Positions 43,391-52,565 of a stretch of 64,000 nt of DNA are shown in pieces. The notes beneath the pieces are model-generated. The model saw only the letters and a program-made list of their open reading frames with translations, had not been told where the DNA came from and did not search any database. Where the stretch lies: positions 18,525 to 82,524 of the forward strand of contig NZ_JACJTB010000031.1 of assembly GCF_014698475.1 (NCBI RefSeq), written 5' to 3'. The position numbers were made by a program, and so were the translations under genes. Each line of letters starts with the position of its first letter. Positions within the stretch are counted from its first letter, which is position 1. The DNA is from Nostoc spongiaeforme FACHB-130 (lineage in GTDB: Bacteria > Cyanobacteriota > Cyanobacteriia > Cyanobacteriales > Nostocaceae).

Positions 43391-44785
43391 ATGCCCGAAA
43401 TCTTTGCCACCACCGGAACCATCGCCGCGATCGCTACTGCTGTTGTCCCCCAACAAGGTAGCGTTAGTATTGTGCGTGTGTCTGGTTCCCAAGCAATGGC
43501 GATCGCCCAAACATTATTTCACGCCCCAGGAAAGCAAGTTTGGGAAAGTCATCGCATTCTCTACGGTTACATCCGCCATCCCCAAACGCAACAACTAATA
43601 GATGAAGTCTTACTGTTAGTAATGAAAGCACCGCGTTCTTACACCCGCGAAGATGTGGTGGAATTTCATTGTCATGGTGGAATTATTGCTGTCCAACAAG
43701 TTTTGCAATTATGTCTGGAAAATGGCGCAAGATTAGCACAGCCGGGAGAATTCACCTTACGGGCATTTTTAAATGGCAGACTCGATTTAACCCAAGCCGA
43801 AAGTATTGCGGATTTAGTCGGGGCGAAATCTCCCCAAGCCGCCCAAACTGCCTTAGCTGGTTTACAAGGAAAATTAGCTCATCCCATCCGCCAGTTACGC
43901 GCCAACTGTTTAGATATTTTGGCCGAAATTGAAGCGAGAATTGATTTTGAGGAAGATTTACCCCCGTTGGATGATAAAGGCATCATATCGACAATAGAAA
44001 AGATTGCCGCAGAAATTACTCATTTATTAACAACTAGAGATAAGGGGGAATTGTTGCGTACAGGCTTAAAAGTGGCAATTGTCGGTCGTCCGAATGTGGG
44101 CAAATCCAGCTTGTTGAATGCTTGGAGTCGGAGCGATCGCGCCATTGTCACCGATTTACCAGGCACAACCCGCGATGTAGTGGAATCGCAGTTAGTGGTG
44201 GGCGGTATTCCTGTACAAGTGCTAGATACAGCAGGTATTCGAGAAACCGCCGACCAAGTGGAAAAAATCGGCGTAGAGCGATCGCGTCGTGCTGCTAGTG
44301 CTGCCGATTTAGTTTTGTTCACCATCGATGCAAGTGCAGGTTGGACTGGAGGCGACCAAGAAATTTACGCCCAAGTACAAGACCGTCCCCTAATTTTAGT
44401 CATTAATAAAGTTGATTTAGTTGATGAAACTACAAGCAAAAACCTCCAATCCAAAATCCAAAATCCAAAATCTAAAATCCTCACCGCCGCCTCACAAAAT
44501 CGCGGAATTGATGATTTAGAAACGGCGATTTTAGAAAAAGTCCAACTCGGTAAACTGCAAGCGGCTGATATGGATTTAGCCATTAATCAAAGACAAGCGG
44601 CTGCTTTAACTCAAGCTAAAATTTCTTTAGAACAAGTACAAGCCACAATTGATCAACAATTACCCCTCGACTTTTGGACAATTGATTTGCGTGGTGCAAT
44701 TCAAGCATTAGGAGAAATTACTGGCGAAGAAGTTACCGAGTCGGTTTTAGATCGAATTTTTAGCCGCTTTTGTATTGGGAAATGA
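43391..44785 (+). CDS. mnmE: tRNA modification GTPase MnmE
   Basis: The 464-residue protein is full length. With MnmG it adds the carboxymethylaminomethyl group to U34 of several tRNAs. The N-terminal formyl-THF domain begins GTIAAIATA and has EFHCHGG. The G domain has GRPNVGKS (232-239), DTAGI (279-283) and NKVD, and the protein ends in the catalytic CIGK. Between the G4 (NKVD) and G5 motifs lies [11 protein letters not shown], written by five tandem heptamers at 44448-44482, which looks like a repeat inserted in frame. It should still fold, since the loop is variable. Confidence 0.97.
   Translation: MPEIFATTGTIAAIATAVVPQQGSVSIVRVSGSQAMAIAQTLFHAPGKQVWESHRILYGYIRHPQTQQLIDEVLLLVMKAPRSYTREDVVEFHCHGGIIAVQQVLQLCLENGARLAQPGEFTLRAFLNGRLDLTQAESIADLVGAKSPQAAQTALAGLQGKLAHPIRQLRANCLDILAEIEARIDFEEDLPPLDDKGIISTIEKIAAEITHLLTTRDKGELLRTGLKVAIVGRPNVGKSSLLNAWSRSDRAIVTDLPGTTRDVVESQLVVGGIPVQVLDTAGIRETADQVEKIGVERSRRAASAADLVLFTIDASAGWTGGDQEIYAQVQDRPLILVINKVDLVDETTSKNLQSKIQNPKSKILTAASQNRGIDDLETAILEKVQLGKLQAADMDLAINQRQAAALTQAKISLEQVQATIDQQLPLDFWTIDLRGAIQALGEITGEEVTESVLDRIFSRFCIGK
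44448..44482 (+). repeat. Heptamer tandem repeat inside mnmE
   Basis: Three AATCCAA units are followed by AATCTAA and AATCCTC. They keep the reading frame and encode part of the loop between G4 and G5 of the GTPase domain. Confidence 0.85.
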
Positions 44786-44831
44786 TCACTCATCAAAAGT
44801 AAAATCTAAAAAACTCTAGCACTCAGAGAGG

Positions 44832-45812
44832 TCAACGGTTAACACTACTCATATCAGAGTATCGCTCACCTGCTGCCACATTTTTGGGTGCAACAGTTTC
44901 AAGTTGATTTAACTCTTGTTCAGTCAGGGTAATTTCGGTAGCTGCAACATTTTCTTCCAAATAAGTACGGCGTTTTGTACCCGGAATGGGGATAATATCT
45001 TCTCCTTGAGCTAAAAGCCATGCTAGTGCAAGCTGACTAGGAGTTACCCCTTTTGCGGTAGCAATTACCTTGACTTGCTCTACTAATTGCAGATTTTTAG
45101 AAAAATTCTCACCTTGAAAGCGAGGAGAATGTCTGCGATAGTCGTCAGGTGCAAGATCATCAGGACTAGTAATTGCACCTGATAAAAACCCTCTTCCTAG
45201 TGGGCTATAGGCAACAAACCCGATTCCTAATTCTCGCACAGTCGGCAAAATTTCATCCTCTGGTTCTCGACTCCAAAGAGAATATTCTGTTTGTAGCGCA
45301 GTAATGGGGTGAACTGCCGCAGCCCGCCGAATCGTGGCAGGTGCAGCCTCCGAAAGTCCTAAATAACGCACTTTTCCTTGCTGCACTAACTCTGCCATTG
45401 CCCCTACAGTATCTTCAATAGGTACGGTTGGATCTACCCGATGTTGATAATAGAGGTCAATCACTTCAACTCCTAAGCGTTGTAACGAAGCATCACAAGC
45501 TTGATGGACATATTCTGGTCTGCCACTAACTCCTTTCCAACCACCATCTTCAGTGCGGACATTGCCAAATTTGGTTGCTAAAACTACTTGATCCCGGCGA
45601 CCTTTAATTGCTCTACCTACTAATTGCTCATTAGTAAAAGGCCCATACATATCGGCAGTATCAAGAAAATTAACACCTAGTTCCAATGCTCGATGAATCG
45701 TGGCGATCGCCTCATTTTCATCACGACCACTATAGAACTCAGACATTCCCATACAACCAAGTCCGATAGTTGAAATTTCTAACCCTTGTTTCCCTAGCTT
45801 TCTAGTTTTCAT
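44832..45812 (-). CDS. Aldo/keto reductase (AKR13-like)
   Basis: From ATG 45812, with AGGAGA ten bases upstream, the product has 326 residues. The catalytic tetrad is visible: Asp in [17 protein letters not shown] (with the Tyr), Lys in VLATKFGNV and His in [13 protein letters not shown] contacts are at [14 protein letters not shown]. It reduces aldehydes or ketones of unknown identity. It is followed at its 3' side by the convergent mnmE. The SDR gene at 45991 lies upstream on the same strand and the AraC regulator is divergent beyond it, so these three look like a regulated unit. Confidence 0.93.
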   Translation of the reverse strand: MKTRKLGKQGLEISTIGLGCMGMSEFYSGRDENEAIATIHRALELGVNFLDTADMYGPFTNEQLVGRAIKGRRDQVVLATKFGNVRTEDGGWKGVSGRPEYVHQACDASLQRLGVEVIDLYYQHRVDPTVPIEDTVGAMAELVQQGKVRYLGLSEAAPATIRRAAAVHPITALQTEYSLWSREPEDEILPTVRELGIGFVAYSPLGRGFLSGAITSPDDLAPDDYRRHSPRFQGENFSKNLQLVEQVKVIATAKGVTPSQLALAWLLAQGEDIIPIPGTKRRTYLEENVAATEITLTEQELNQLETVAPKNVAAGERYSDMSSVNR

Positions 45813-45990
45813 TAACAATCTCCTATTCAGTAATTGGAAAGAGAAAATAGAATCTTTCAGCATAATCTCTTTCCTTATCACCTAGTCATCCATTATTCGA
45901 GGTATTTATCCTTCTTCTGTTACTTTCCAAGTAACAGAAATAAAAGAAAAAACTCTGCATTTATCCCTGGCTATTTAAAGTGAAACGGAA

Positions 45991-46725
45991 TTATACAGGG
46001 CTGGCTGTTGGTCGGACAATTACTTCATTAATATCTACATAATCTGGTTGAGACACAGCATACAAGACTGCTTGTGCGATCGCATCTGGTTGCAGTGAAA
46101 CTTTGCGGAATTCTTTTAACGCATCTTTGCCTGACTCTTGACTAATATCAGAACCAAGTTCAGTCTCAACTACACCAGGAGAAATTGTCGTGACGCGGAT
46201 ATTTTTGGATTCCTGGCGCAATCCTTCTGATATCGCCCACACAGCATATTTTGTCGCGCAGTAAACAGCAGCCGTAGGAAATACCGCATGAGCCGCGATG
46301 GATGCAGTATTAATAAACTGACCACTACCTTGGGCTTCCATTATCGGTAAACCTGCGGCAATTCCATTCAATACACCATGAATATTGACGTTAATCATGT
46401 TTTCCCATTCGTCAATTTTCAAGTCGTTAATCCGCGACAAAGGCATAATACCTGCATTGTTATAAATAACATCAATCCGCCCAAACTTTTCTACTGCAAA
46501 GTCAATAAACGCTTTCACATCTTGGCGACTAGTGACATCTACCGCTTTGAATTCTGCTTGACCGCCAGAGGTGTGAATCTCTGCAACAATTTTTTCTAGC
46601 TTTTCAGTTCGTCTTGCGCCTAAAACAACTTTTGCACCGTGTTTTGCCAATAATTTAGCAGTCGCTTCTCCAATCCCACTACTAGCACCTGTAATGGCAA
46701 TAACTTTATTTTCCACGTTGGACAT
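45991..46725 (-). CDS. SDR family NAD(P)-dependent oxidoreductase
   Basis: The 244-residue protein is a classical SDR. TGASSGIGEATAKLLAKHGA binds the cofactor, the acidic/basic residue GARRTEKL favours NADP, the central motif is NNAG, and YCATKYAVWAISE is the active site with Tyr and Lys. It is transcribed toward the aldo/keto reductase, with 178 bases between the ORFs, and is divergent from the AraC regulator at 46940. The substrate is unknown. Confidence 0.93.
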   Translation of the reverse strand: MSNVENKVIAITGASSGIGEATAKLLAKHGAKVVLGARRTEKLEKIVAEIHTSGGQAEFKAVDVTSRQDVKAFIDFAVEKFGRIDVIYNNAGIMPLSRINDLKIDEWENMINVNIHGVLNGIAAGLPIMEAQGSGQFINTASIAAHAVFPTAAVYCATKYAVWAISEGLRQESKNIRVTTISPGVVETELGSDISQESGKDALKEFRKVSLQPDAIAQAVLYAVSQPDYVDINEVIVRPTASPV

Positions 46726-46790
46726 AATAATTTTCCTTGGTATTCAAAGACATATATCTTGGGAGGCTTGATTTTTCGGGCATCTACTTA

Positions 46791-46886
46791 CTTGCCTAAT
46801 TCTTTCGCCTGCCCTTTTGTATATGTTCATAATATTGGCAATACCAAGATGTTGAAATGCACAAATATCGCAATTCCTTGCCTAAT
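46791..46886 (+). promoter_or_regulatory. Two direct repeats in the SDR/AraC divergent promoter
   Basis: CTTGCCTAAT occurs at 46791-46800 and again at 46877-46886 in the same direction, 86 bases apart. With flanks, 13 of 15 bases match. Paired direct half-sites about eight helical turns apart fit binding by an AraC-type dimer, and the regulator gene is right next to them. Confidence 0.55.
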
Positions 46887-46939
46887 CCTCCAAAGATTTA
46901 CTCATATAATGAGTGAGTGAAGAGGAATGGGAAATTATT

Positions 46940-47878
46940 ATGGGGATGGAACTGCTGACGCAAACTCCAGTTATCGATGAATGTCAACAACTAGCAGCAT
47001 TAATAGAAAAGCACACCGCCGCTAAAGGAAACGGGACTCACAAAACAGCGATTTCTCAGATGGAATTTATGCGGGAACCGTCACCAAATACAGCAATCTG
47101 CGCTGTTTATCAACCAATTTTAGCGATCGTGCTTCAGGGTAAAAAAAAGGCGCTGCTGGGTGAAGAAAGCTATTTTTATGGCGAAGGTCAATATCTGGTT
47201 GTTTCTGTTGATTTACCTATTAATGGATTTGTAGTAGAAGCAACACCAGATAAACCCTATTTAGGATTCAAGCTGAATTTAGACCCAGTTCAACTCTGTG
47301 AGATTATTACCCAAACTAAACCAAATACCACTAAAAAAGAACACTCTGTCAGAGGTTTGTTCATCAGTAATGCTTCAGCATCTTTACTTGATTGCGCCAT
47401 CAGACTCACAAAGCTTTTAGATACGCCCCAAGATATTCCCATCCTCGCACCCATGATGATTCGAGAAATTTATTACAGGCTATTGATGGGTGAACAAGGA
47501 GAAGCTGTACGCCAAATAGCTACATCTGGTAGTAATATGCAGCGCATTGCTGAGGTCATCAAACTGATCAAAACTGAATATACCAAACCAATGCGAATCG
47601 AAGATTTAGCAGAACAGGTGAGTATGTCGGTTTCGTCTTTCCATCACCATTTCAAGAAAGTTACTTCCATGAGTCCACTGCAATATCAAAAGCAATTAAG
47701 ACTCTTGGAAGCACGTCGTCTGATGCTTGTCGAAAACTCCGCCGCGACGAATGCGGCTTATCAAGTCGGTTATGAAAGCCCATCACAATTCAGCCGTGAA
47801 TATTCTCGGATGTTCGGTGCGCCACCAGTGAAAGATGTTGAACGTTTACGTTCACGTATAGCAGGTGATAAACAGTAG
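46940..47878 (+). CDS. AraC family transcriptional regulator (AraC_N domain)
   Basis: From ATG 46940 the product has 312 residues. The N-terminal domain (AVYQPILAIVLQGKKKALLG, then YLVVSVDLPINGFV) is the AraC_N type (PF06719). The C-terminal double HTH has MRIEDLAEQVSMSVSSFHHHF and TNAAYQVGYESPSQFSREY. Regulators of this class usually sit next to oxidoreductase genes they control; here an SDR and an aldo/keto reductase are divergent. A GTG start at 46913 is possible, but AAGAGGA better serves 46940. Confidence 0.93.
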   Translation: MGMELLTQTPVIDECQQLAALIEKHTAAKGNGTHKTAISQMEFMREPSPNTAICAVYQPILAIVLQGKKKALLGEESYFYGEGQYLVVSVDLPINGFVVEATPDKPYLGFKLNLDPVQLCEIITQTKPNTTKKEHSVRGLFISNASASLLDCAIRLTKLLDTPQDIPILAPMMIREIYYRLLMGEQGEAVRQIATSGSNMQRIAEVIKLIKTEYTKPMRIEDLAEQVSMSVSSFHHHFKKVTSMSPLQYQKQLRLLEARRLMLVENSAATNAAYQVGYESPSQFSREYSRMFGAPPVKDVERLRSRIAGDKQ

Positions 47879-47977
47879 AGATGTTGTATACAACGTCTCT
47901 ACTAAGTAATTAAACAGAATTAATGACAGACCTTCTTTTTCTGTAACCTTTAACCTGTAACCTCTTACCTTCACACC

Positions 47978-49567
47978 TCAATTCGCCGTCCACCAAGCCA
48001 AAGCATAAGGCTGAGTGGGAAGGTTGACTTGTTGGCGAAACTGCACACGAATTTTGTAATTACCATTTGCCGGAACAGGACAAAAAATATGTTCTACACT
48101 ATCAATTGGACTAATGGAAGAACAAACAGCAGCAGTTTCAGAGTTTTTCGCATCAGCTTTGACTAGATATAGGTCAAGATTATTCAACCCCTTATCGCTA
48201 AAACCTTCGCCAATATCAAACATCTGGTTTTGATTGCGATCGCTCAACTCAACTAATCTATCCCAAGCCAGTGTAATCGAAACAAAACTTCCTTGCTTCA
48301 ACGGTTTAGCTAACTGATAATCAACTGCATTTCCCGCCGTGACTTGGCGATAATCCCAACCAACTGCGGAAACAGCTTTTGTCGGTTCCCACTGACCCGC
48401 ACTAAACTGTTGATAAGCCCGAAAAGCATTTAAATGACCAGTCCCCATTTGAGCATCTAAAGGGATTTTCGGGTCTTGGTAAGCATCAGACTCTAACCAA
48501 TTGAGATTTTGTTTATCGATGAGTGTCCGCGTCATTCCCAAGCGTAAGCCATTTCCACTGTCTTGGACTTTCTCGGCGGAGTTGAGTAAAACTGCTTTCA
48601 TCACTTGATGACGACGACTGTCAACACTCCAGTTAGGTTTTTTGGTTCGGAGTTGGCGATCGCCAAATTCCTGTAACAACGCTACAGTTGCTGTAACATG
48701 AGGCGCAGCAAAACTTGTACCTGTCGCTTTATTAAGTTTGCCGTCAGGATTCAGCAAAGGGATATTACTCCCCGGCGCAACGATACTAACAGCACGACGA
48801 CCATCAGCATTAAATTCTCTTCCGGCTAACCTACCACTCACTCCCTGATTTAGCCCAGCCAGATTAGAAACATCTACTTTATTAAAAATCCCACCCCGTC
48901 GGGATGAAAAAGCCACGTTAACTCCATTAAAATTATCTGTAGGAATCGGAATACCACCTTTACCTTGATTGCCGGCGATCGCATACAAAACATCGTGAAC
49001 CCGGCTCGACCAGTCAACGCACATCGTTAACAAAGCATTCCCATCTAGAACAGCGTCCGGTCGTGGATCACGGTTGAGGGGTTCGCCAAAGCTAAAGTTA
49101 ATCGCACGGATATCGCCACCGTTTTGTAGTGCTATGTGCTGTGCTGATATGCACTCTTCTGGCTGACCCATATTTTTCGTAGATCCTACAGCCGAAGAAT
49201 ACAGCCTCGCTCCCGGTGCTACTCCTGGTAAAGCCTTATCTGTACTTACCATCACCCCAGCCACATTATAAGCGTGGGGGTCAACACCCGTATTTGACTT
49301 CGCCGGGCCATTGCGTAAAAAAACCGCCGCCAAAGATATCGTGCGATTTTTCGAGACCGCCTTATCCCACCCAAACATTCCCGGACGACCGATTTCTACT
49401 TGACCAATGGCTATCTTAAGACCGATTAAATTATAAGGAGGCTGATGTAGTTTTAAAGCATCAATACCATTTGTTCCTAAAGAAGTTTGTAAACCTGAAG
49501 CCATTACAGGCACACTCAAACAAGAAGCACTCAAACCCCAAATTAGCCAGTTTAGTTTTTTGTTCAT
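47978..49567 (-). CDS. S8 family serine peptidase-like protein with atypical Asp motif
   Basis: The 529-residue protein has a signal peptide (LIWGLSASCLSVPVMASG). The subtilisin fold is clear from the Ser motif ATGTSFAAPHVTATVALLQ and the His region VDPHAYNVAGVMVS. The Asp motif is not canonical: the equivalent strand reads LKIAIGQVEIGRPGMFG, with Glu near the expected Asp. The usual HGTH is also changed to DPHAYNVAG. A C-terminal beta domain (residues ~400-529) resembles pre-peptidase or P-domains. It may be weakly active or inactive. Confidence 0.85.
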   Translation of the reverse strand: MNKKLNWLIWGLSASCLSVPVMASGLQTSLGTNGIDALKLHQPPYNLIGLKIAIGQVEIGRPGMFGWDKAVSKNRTISLAAVFLRNGPAKSNTGVDPHAYNVAGVMVSTDKALPGVAPGARLYSSAVGSTKNMGQPEECISAQHIALQNGGDIRAINFSFGEPLNRDPRPDAVLDGNALLTMCVDWSSRVHDVLYAIAGNQGKGGIPIPTDNFNGVNVAFSSRRGGIFNKVDVSNLAGLNQGVSGRLAGREFNADGRRAVSIVAPGSNIPLLNPDGKLNKATGTSFAAPHVTATVALLQEFGDRQLRTKKPNWSVDSRRHQVMKAVLLNSAEKVQDSGNGLRLGMTRTLIDKQNLNWLESDAYQDPKIPLDAQMGTGHLNAFRAYQQFSAGQWEPTKAVSAVGWDYRQVTAGNAVDYQLAKPLKQGSFVSITLAWDRLVELSDRNQNQMFDIGEGFSDKGLNNLDLYLVKADAKNSETAAVCSSISPIDSVEHIFCPVPANGNYKIRVQFRQQVNLPTQPYALAWWTAN

Positions 49568-49677
49568 AGTTATTAGTCAATGGTCATTAGTCATTAGTCA
49601 TTTGTCACTACCTGGATTTCTCACAAGAGAGAAATCCAGGGGTGTGGGAGGTGTGGGAGGATGGTGAAGAAATCTTT

Positions 49678-49720
49678 CCCCCCACACTCCCCACACTCCC
49701 CACACTCCCCACACTTCCCT
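49678..49720. repeat. Nine-base tandem repeat upstream of rpe
   Basis: Four near-perfect copies of CCCACACTC lie between the S8 peptidase and rpe. Complementary GTGTGGGAG units at 49641-49660 could pair with them as a large hairpin. Confidence 0.75.
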
Positions 49721-49828
49721 CACCATTTCCTGACAAAGCAAAACTAAATTAACGAGAATTACTCAATATTTTGTTACACCATTTTGTTACAATGCCTACA
49801 GACGAGGACGCTTAAAAACCCACTAGCC

Positions 49829-50536
49829 ATGACCCAAAACCGATCTGAAAAGCCCATTGTGATTGCTCCATCTATCCTATCAGCCGATTTTAGTCGTCTG
49901 GGTGACGAAATTCGCGCAGTAGACGCAGCTGGAGCAGATTGGATTCATGTTGATGTAATGGACGGTCGTTTTGTACCTAATATTACGATAGGCCCTCTGG
50001 TTGTGGAGGCGATTCGTCCAGTTACTACAAAGCCTCTGGATGTCCACTTGATGATTGTGGAACCAGAAAAATATGTCGAAGGTTTTGCAAAAGCAGGTGC
50101 AGATATTATCTCTGTACACGCTGAACATAATGCTTCCCCACACCTACACCGCACACTCGGTCAGATTAAAGAACTTGGTAAACAAGCAGGGGTAGTACTC
50201 AATCCTTCCACACCCTTAGAATTTATTGAGTACGTGCTAGAACTTTGTGACTTAGTACTCATCATGAGCGTTAACCCCGGTTTCGGTGGTCAAAGCTTCA
50301 TTCCTGGTGTATTACCAAAAATTAGAAAACTGCGTCAGATGTGCGACGAACGCGGACTCAACCCCTGGATTGAAGTTGATGGTGGACTCAAAGCCAACAA
50401 CACCTGGCAAGTTTTAGAAGCAGGCGCTAATGCAATTGTGGCTGGTTCTGCTGTATTCAACGCTAAAGATTATGCGGAAGCAATCACCAATATCCGCAAC
50501 AGCAAACGCCCCACACCAGAACTAGCAAAAGTGTAA
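49829..50536 (+). CDS. rpe: Ribulose-phosphate 3-epimerase
   Basis: From ATG 49829 the product has 235 residues. It interconverts ribulose-5-phosphate and xylulose-5-phosphate in the Calvin cycle and the oxidative pentose phosphate pathway. The TIM-barrel signatures are [48 protein letters not shown] and WIEVDGGL, with the catalytic Asp residues and metal-binding His and Met. It is monocistronic with a strong terminator. Confidence 0.97.
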   Translation: MTQNRSEKPIVIAPSILSADFSRLGDEIRAVDAAGADWIHVDVMDGRFVPNITIGPLVVEAIRPVTTKPLDVHLMIVEPEKYVEGFAKAGADIISVHAEHNASPHLHRTLGQIKELGKQAGVVLNPSTPLEFIEYVLELCDLVLIMSVNPGFGGQSFIPGVLPKIRKLRQMCDERGLNPWIEVDGGLKANNTWQVLEAGANAIVAGSAVFNAKDYAEAITNIRNSKRPTPELAKV

Positions 50537-50564
50537 TTGCATAAAGTTTTGCATTAATTAAAAC

Positions 50565-50601
50565 AGGGTGGACAATATTAAATTGTCCACCCTATTTTTT
50601 T
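50565..50601 (+). terminator. Rho-independent terminator of rpe
   Basis: A 12-bp perfect stem AGGGTGGACAAT/ATTGTCCACCCT with a five-base loop is followed by A and seven T residues, 28 bases after the stop codon. Confidence 0.92.
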
Positions 50602-50648
50602 GCTTTACTAAATTTAAATTTTAAGCATCCTATAAATCAATACGGTTT

Positions 50649-50724
50649 AGTTAAGAGAATAGTAGGTTGGGTGTAGCGATCGCGTAACCCAACAAAGTAT
50701 GCGTGAATGTTGGGTTCCCTTCCT
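50649..50724. repeat. ~76-base dispersed repeat, copy 1 (copy 2 at 63803)
   Basis: From AGTTAAGAGAATAGTA to GTTGGGTTCCC the segment matches 63803-63879 with about four substitutions and one added base. It contains GTTGGGT/ACCCAAC inverted pairs. Confidence 0.85.
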
Positions 50725-50755
50725 TCACATATTACTCATTACTCATCACTCATCA

Positions 50756-51478
50756 CTATGACTTGCTTCTCGCCCAACTGGTAGTTTTCCAAAAGACAAA
50801 AAATAAAGTAGCTGAAACTAAAGCCCCAAGATTCCATTTCACAGAATTTTTGAGTAAATTTAATCGCTGAGTCGATTGATTAGCTTGCGCTTGTAGTTTG
50901 ATTCTCTCTTTAGCTTGAGAAACTTCAGACAAAACTTTTGTTTTTAATTCTTGGGGATTACTTGCATCTACTGAACGACCTTGACTTTTCAGAAAACTTT
51001 CGATTTGCTCTGGTTTAGCTTGGCTCAATTGCTGTTCAACTTGTTCGGCTTGAGTTATTTGCTGCTGAGATAAGTTGTTAATTTGATTATAACTTTGTTT
51101 ACTTAGCCTAACAGTATTACTTACACCTACAGGAATCAGTAATATAAAAATAATTGCTAATAACAAACTTAACCAAGATAGCAACCTGACAGCCAAAAAT
51201 TCCCATTTAGCTCTAGCATTTAATTCACCAAAAAATACTAACGCTAAACCAATTAAAGTTACAGGTATTCTTTCAACTAATGCACCAAAAGCTTGAAATT
51301 CCCAAACAGGATTCATAATACTAGGTGGCACAAAAGTTTCCACTATATCAAATAACGCCAATAACAATAATCCATAACCAAGGACTCGTAAAATCGTCAT
51401 AGAGCCTACTTGGTTGAAGGCAAATTCCTGCAACTCTTGAATTACGGGAATCAGTTTATCAGTGTTTGATTTGGTCAT
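50756..51478 (-). CDS. HpsJ-like membrane protein, exosortase-associated
   Basis: From ATG 51478 the product has 240 residues. Three N-terminal membrane spans (LGYGLLLLALFDIVE, PVTLIGLALVFFGEL, LSLLLAIIFILLIPVG) are followed by a periplasmic coiled coil rich in Gln (NNLSQQQITQAEQVEQQLSQA). One final span near the end is WNLGALVSATLFFVFW. HpsJ-type proteins are known from hormogonium polysaccharide loci and as partners of cyanobacterial exosortases. Here the exosortase and a small ORF lie immediately upstream on the same strand. Confidence 0.8.
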   Translation of the reverse strand: MTKSNTDKLIPVIQELQEFAFNQVGSMTILRVLGYGLLLLALFDIVETFVPPSIMNPVWEFQAFGALVERIPVTLIGLALVFFGELNARAKWEFLAVRLLSWLSLLLAIIFILLIPVGVSNTVRLSKQSYNQINNLSQQQITQAEQVEQQLSQAKPEQIESFLKSQGRSVDASNPQELKTKVLSEVSQAKERIKLQAQANQSTQRLNLLKNSVKWNLGALVSATLFFVFWKTTSWARSKS

Positions 51479-51510
51479 AATTTCTAGCAAATGTTATGTA
51501 ACGATAAAAT

Positions 51511-51687
51511 CTAAGTTTGACTTGTAATTTCTGTTGTATGAAGTTCATCAATGTAAACTTCGCTTCTGATTTCCTCCAATTTCGGCTTTTTAAATGGCTG
51601 CTTTTGGAGAGCATTCAAGAAAACTACAACCACACAGCCTAGAGTGACAACTAATAATAAAATCCGCAGTTTACTCCAAATTTCCAT
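51511..51687 (-). CDS. 58-residue single-span membrane protein coupled to exosortase
   Basis: This is a short ORF easily missed by size cut-offs. Its ATG shares one base with the TAA stop of the exosortase gene (TAATG), which suggests translational coupling. It encodes MEIWSKLRILLLLVVTLG followed by more hydrophobic residues and a charged tail (KKPKLEEIRSEVYIDELH). That gives one membrane span and ~35 residues outside. The HpsJ-like gene starts 32 bases after its stop. The context suggests a subunit of the exosortase system. Its function is unknown. Confidence 0.75.
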   Translation of the reverse strand: MEIWSKLRILLLVVTLGCVVVVFLNALQKQPFKKPKLEEIRSEVYIDELHTTEITSQT

Positions 51688-52565
51688 TAGCTTTCAGCCC
51701 TTGTAATATTCTTGTCTTTATCTGCTTTTTGATTGAGTAAGAACCAGTAAAATATACCAAAAAGTATGACTGTAATCATCCCAAATATTAAAGAACCGTC
51801 TCCGACATGCCAAAATTTAAAAGAATTATGATTTTGATTCGCTGCCATAACAGCTAAAATTGCCACTCTGACTGCATTCACAATAAAAGCAATAATGACA
51901 GCCACTATCGGTACAAATATTCTTTTTTTTCGTTCTGGAGGAAACATTAATAAACCAATTACAGCTAACCCTAAAAGATGACATATCCACTCTATACCGG
52001 CACAGTTTTCTGCTACTTTAATGCCACCTGTGGGTAAATTTATATAGACATCTTGGAGATAGACTTCAAACCCAGCATACCAAAGCATTAATGTAGATAA
52101 TTTGGCAGTTAAAATAGATAAGGGTTTAATATCTAGTAAAGCAAAGATTAAAACTTTAGGAACACCAGCAAAAAAAATAATTACTAATTCTTGCCAATAT
52201 TGCTTTAAGCCCTGCCAGCCAGAAGCCAGTAAACTGAGTCCCAACGCCGCCACAAAAGGCGCTACGTGAGTGTAAACTGCAAATAATTTTCCAGGCGGAA
52301 AGTGAGTACTATACCAAAGTACAACACCGATTAAAACTGTACCTAAAACACTAGAAATAACTTCACTTTCTAATTTCAGGTTATGTTTTTTATCGCCTAA
52401 TAGTGAGAAGACAGCGAATAAAGCTAAAACTGTCATTCCCAAATGAGAATCATCATCTGCTTTCCAAATGATCGTTAAAAGTGTTGCAACTAAACCTCCA
52501 CCTATTCCTAATAACCACATTTGAGGCTTGGTGAGTGGTTGGTGAAAAATGCGAGTTGCTTTCAT
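51687..52565 (-). CDS. Exosortase (cyanoexosortase-type transpeptidase)
   Basis: The 292-residue multi-span membrane protein has the catalytic triad of exosortases: Cys188 in ENCAGIEWICHLLG, Arg233 in IVNAVRVAILA and His253 in FWHVGDGSLIF. It should cut a C-terminal PEP-CTERM-like sorting signal and pass the protein to a cell-surface glycan. About eight to nine membrane spans are predicted. No PEP-CTERM substrate is encoded in the window. The next two genes (58-residue ORF, HpsJ-like) are on the same strand. The exact cyanoexosortase class was not decided. Confidence 0.92.
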   Translation of the reverse strand: MKATRIFHQPLTKPQMWLLGIGGGLVATLLTIIWKADDDSHLGMTVLALFAVFSLLGDKKHNLKLESEVISSVLGTVLIGVVLWYSTHFPPGKLFAVYTHVAPFVAALGLSLLASGWQGLKQYWQELVIIFFAGVPKVLIFALLDIKPLSILTAKLSTLMLWYAGFEVYLQDVYINLPTGGIKVAENCAGIEWICHLLGLAVIGLLMFPPERKKRIFVPIVAVIIAFIVNAVRVAILAVMAANQNHNSFKFWHVGDGSLIFGMITVILFGIFYWFLLNQKADKDKNITRAES

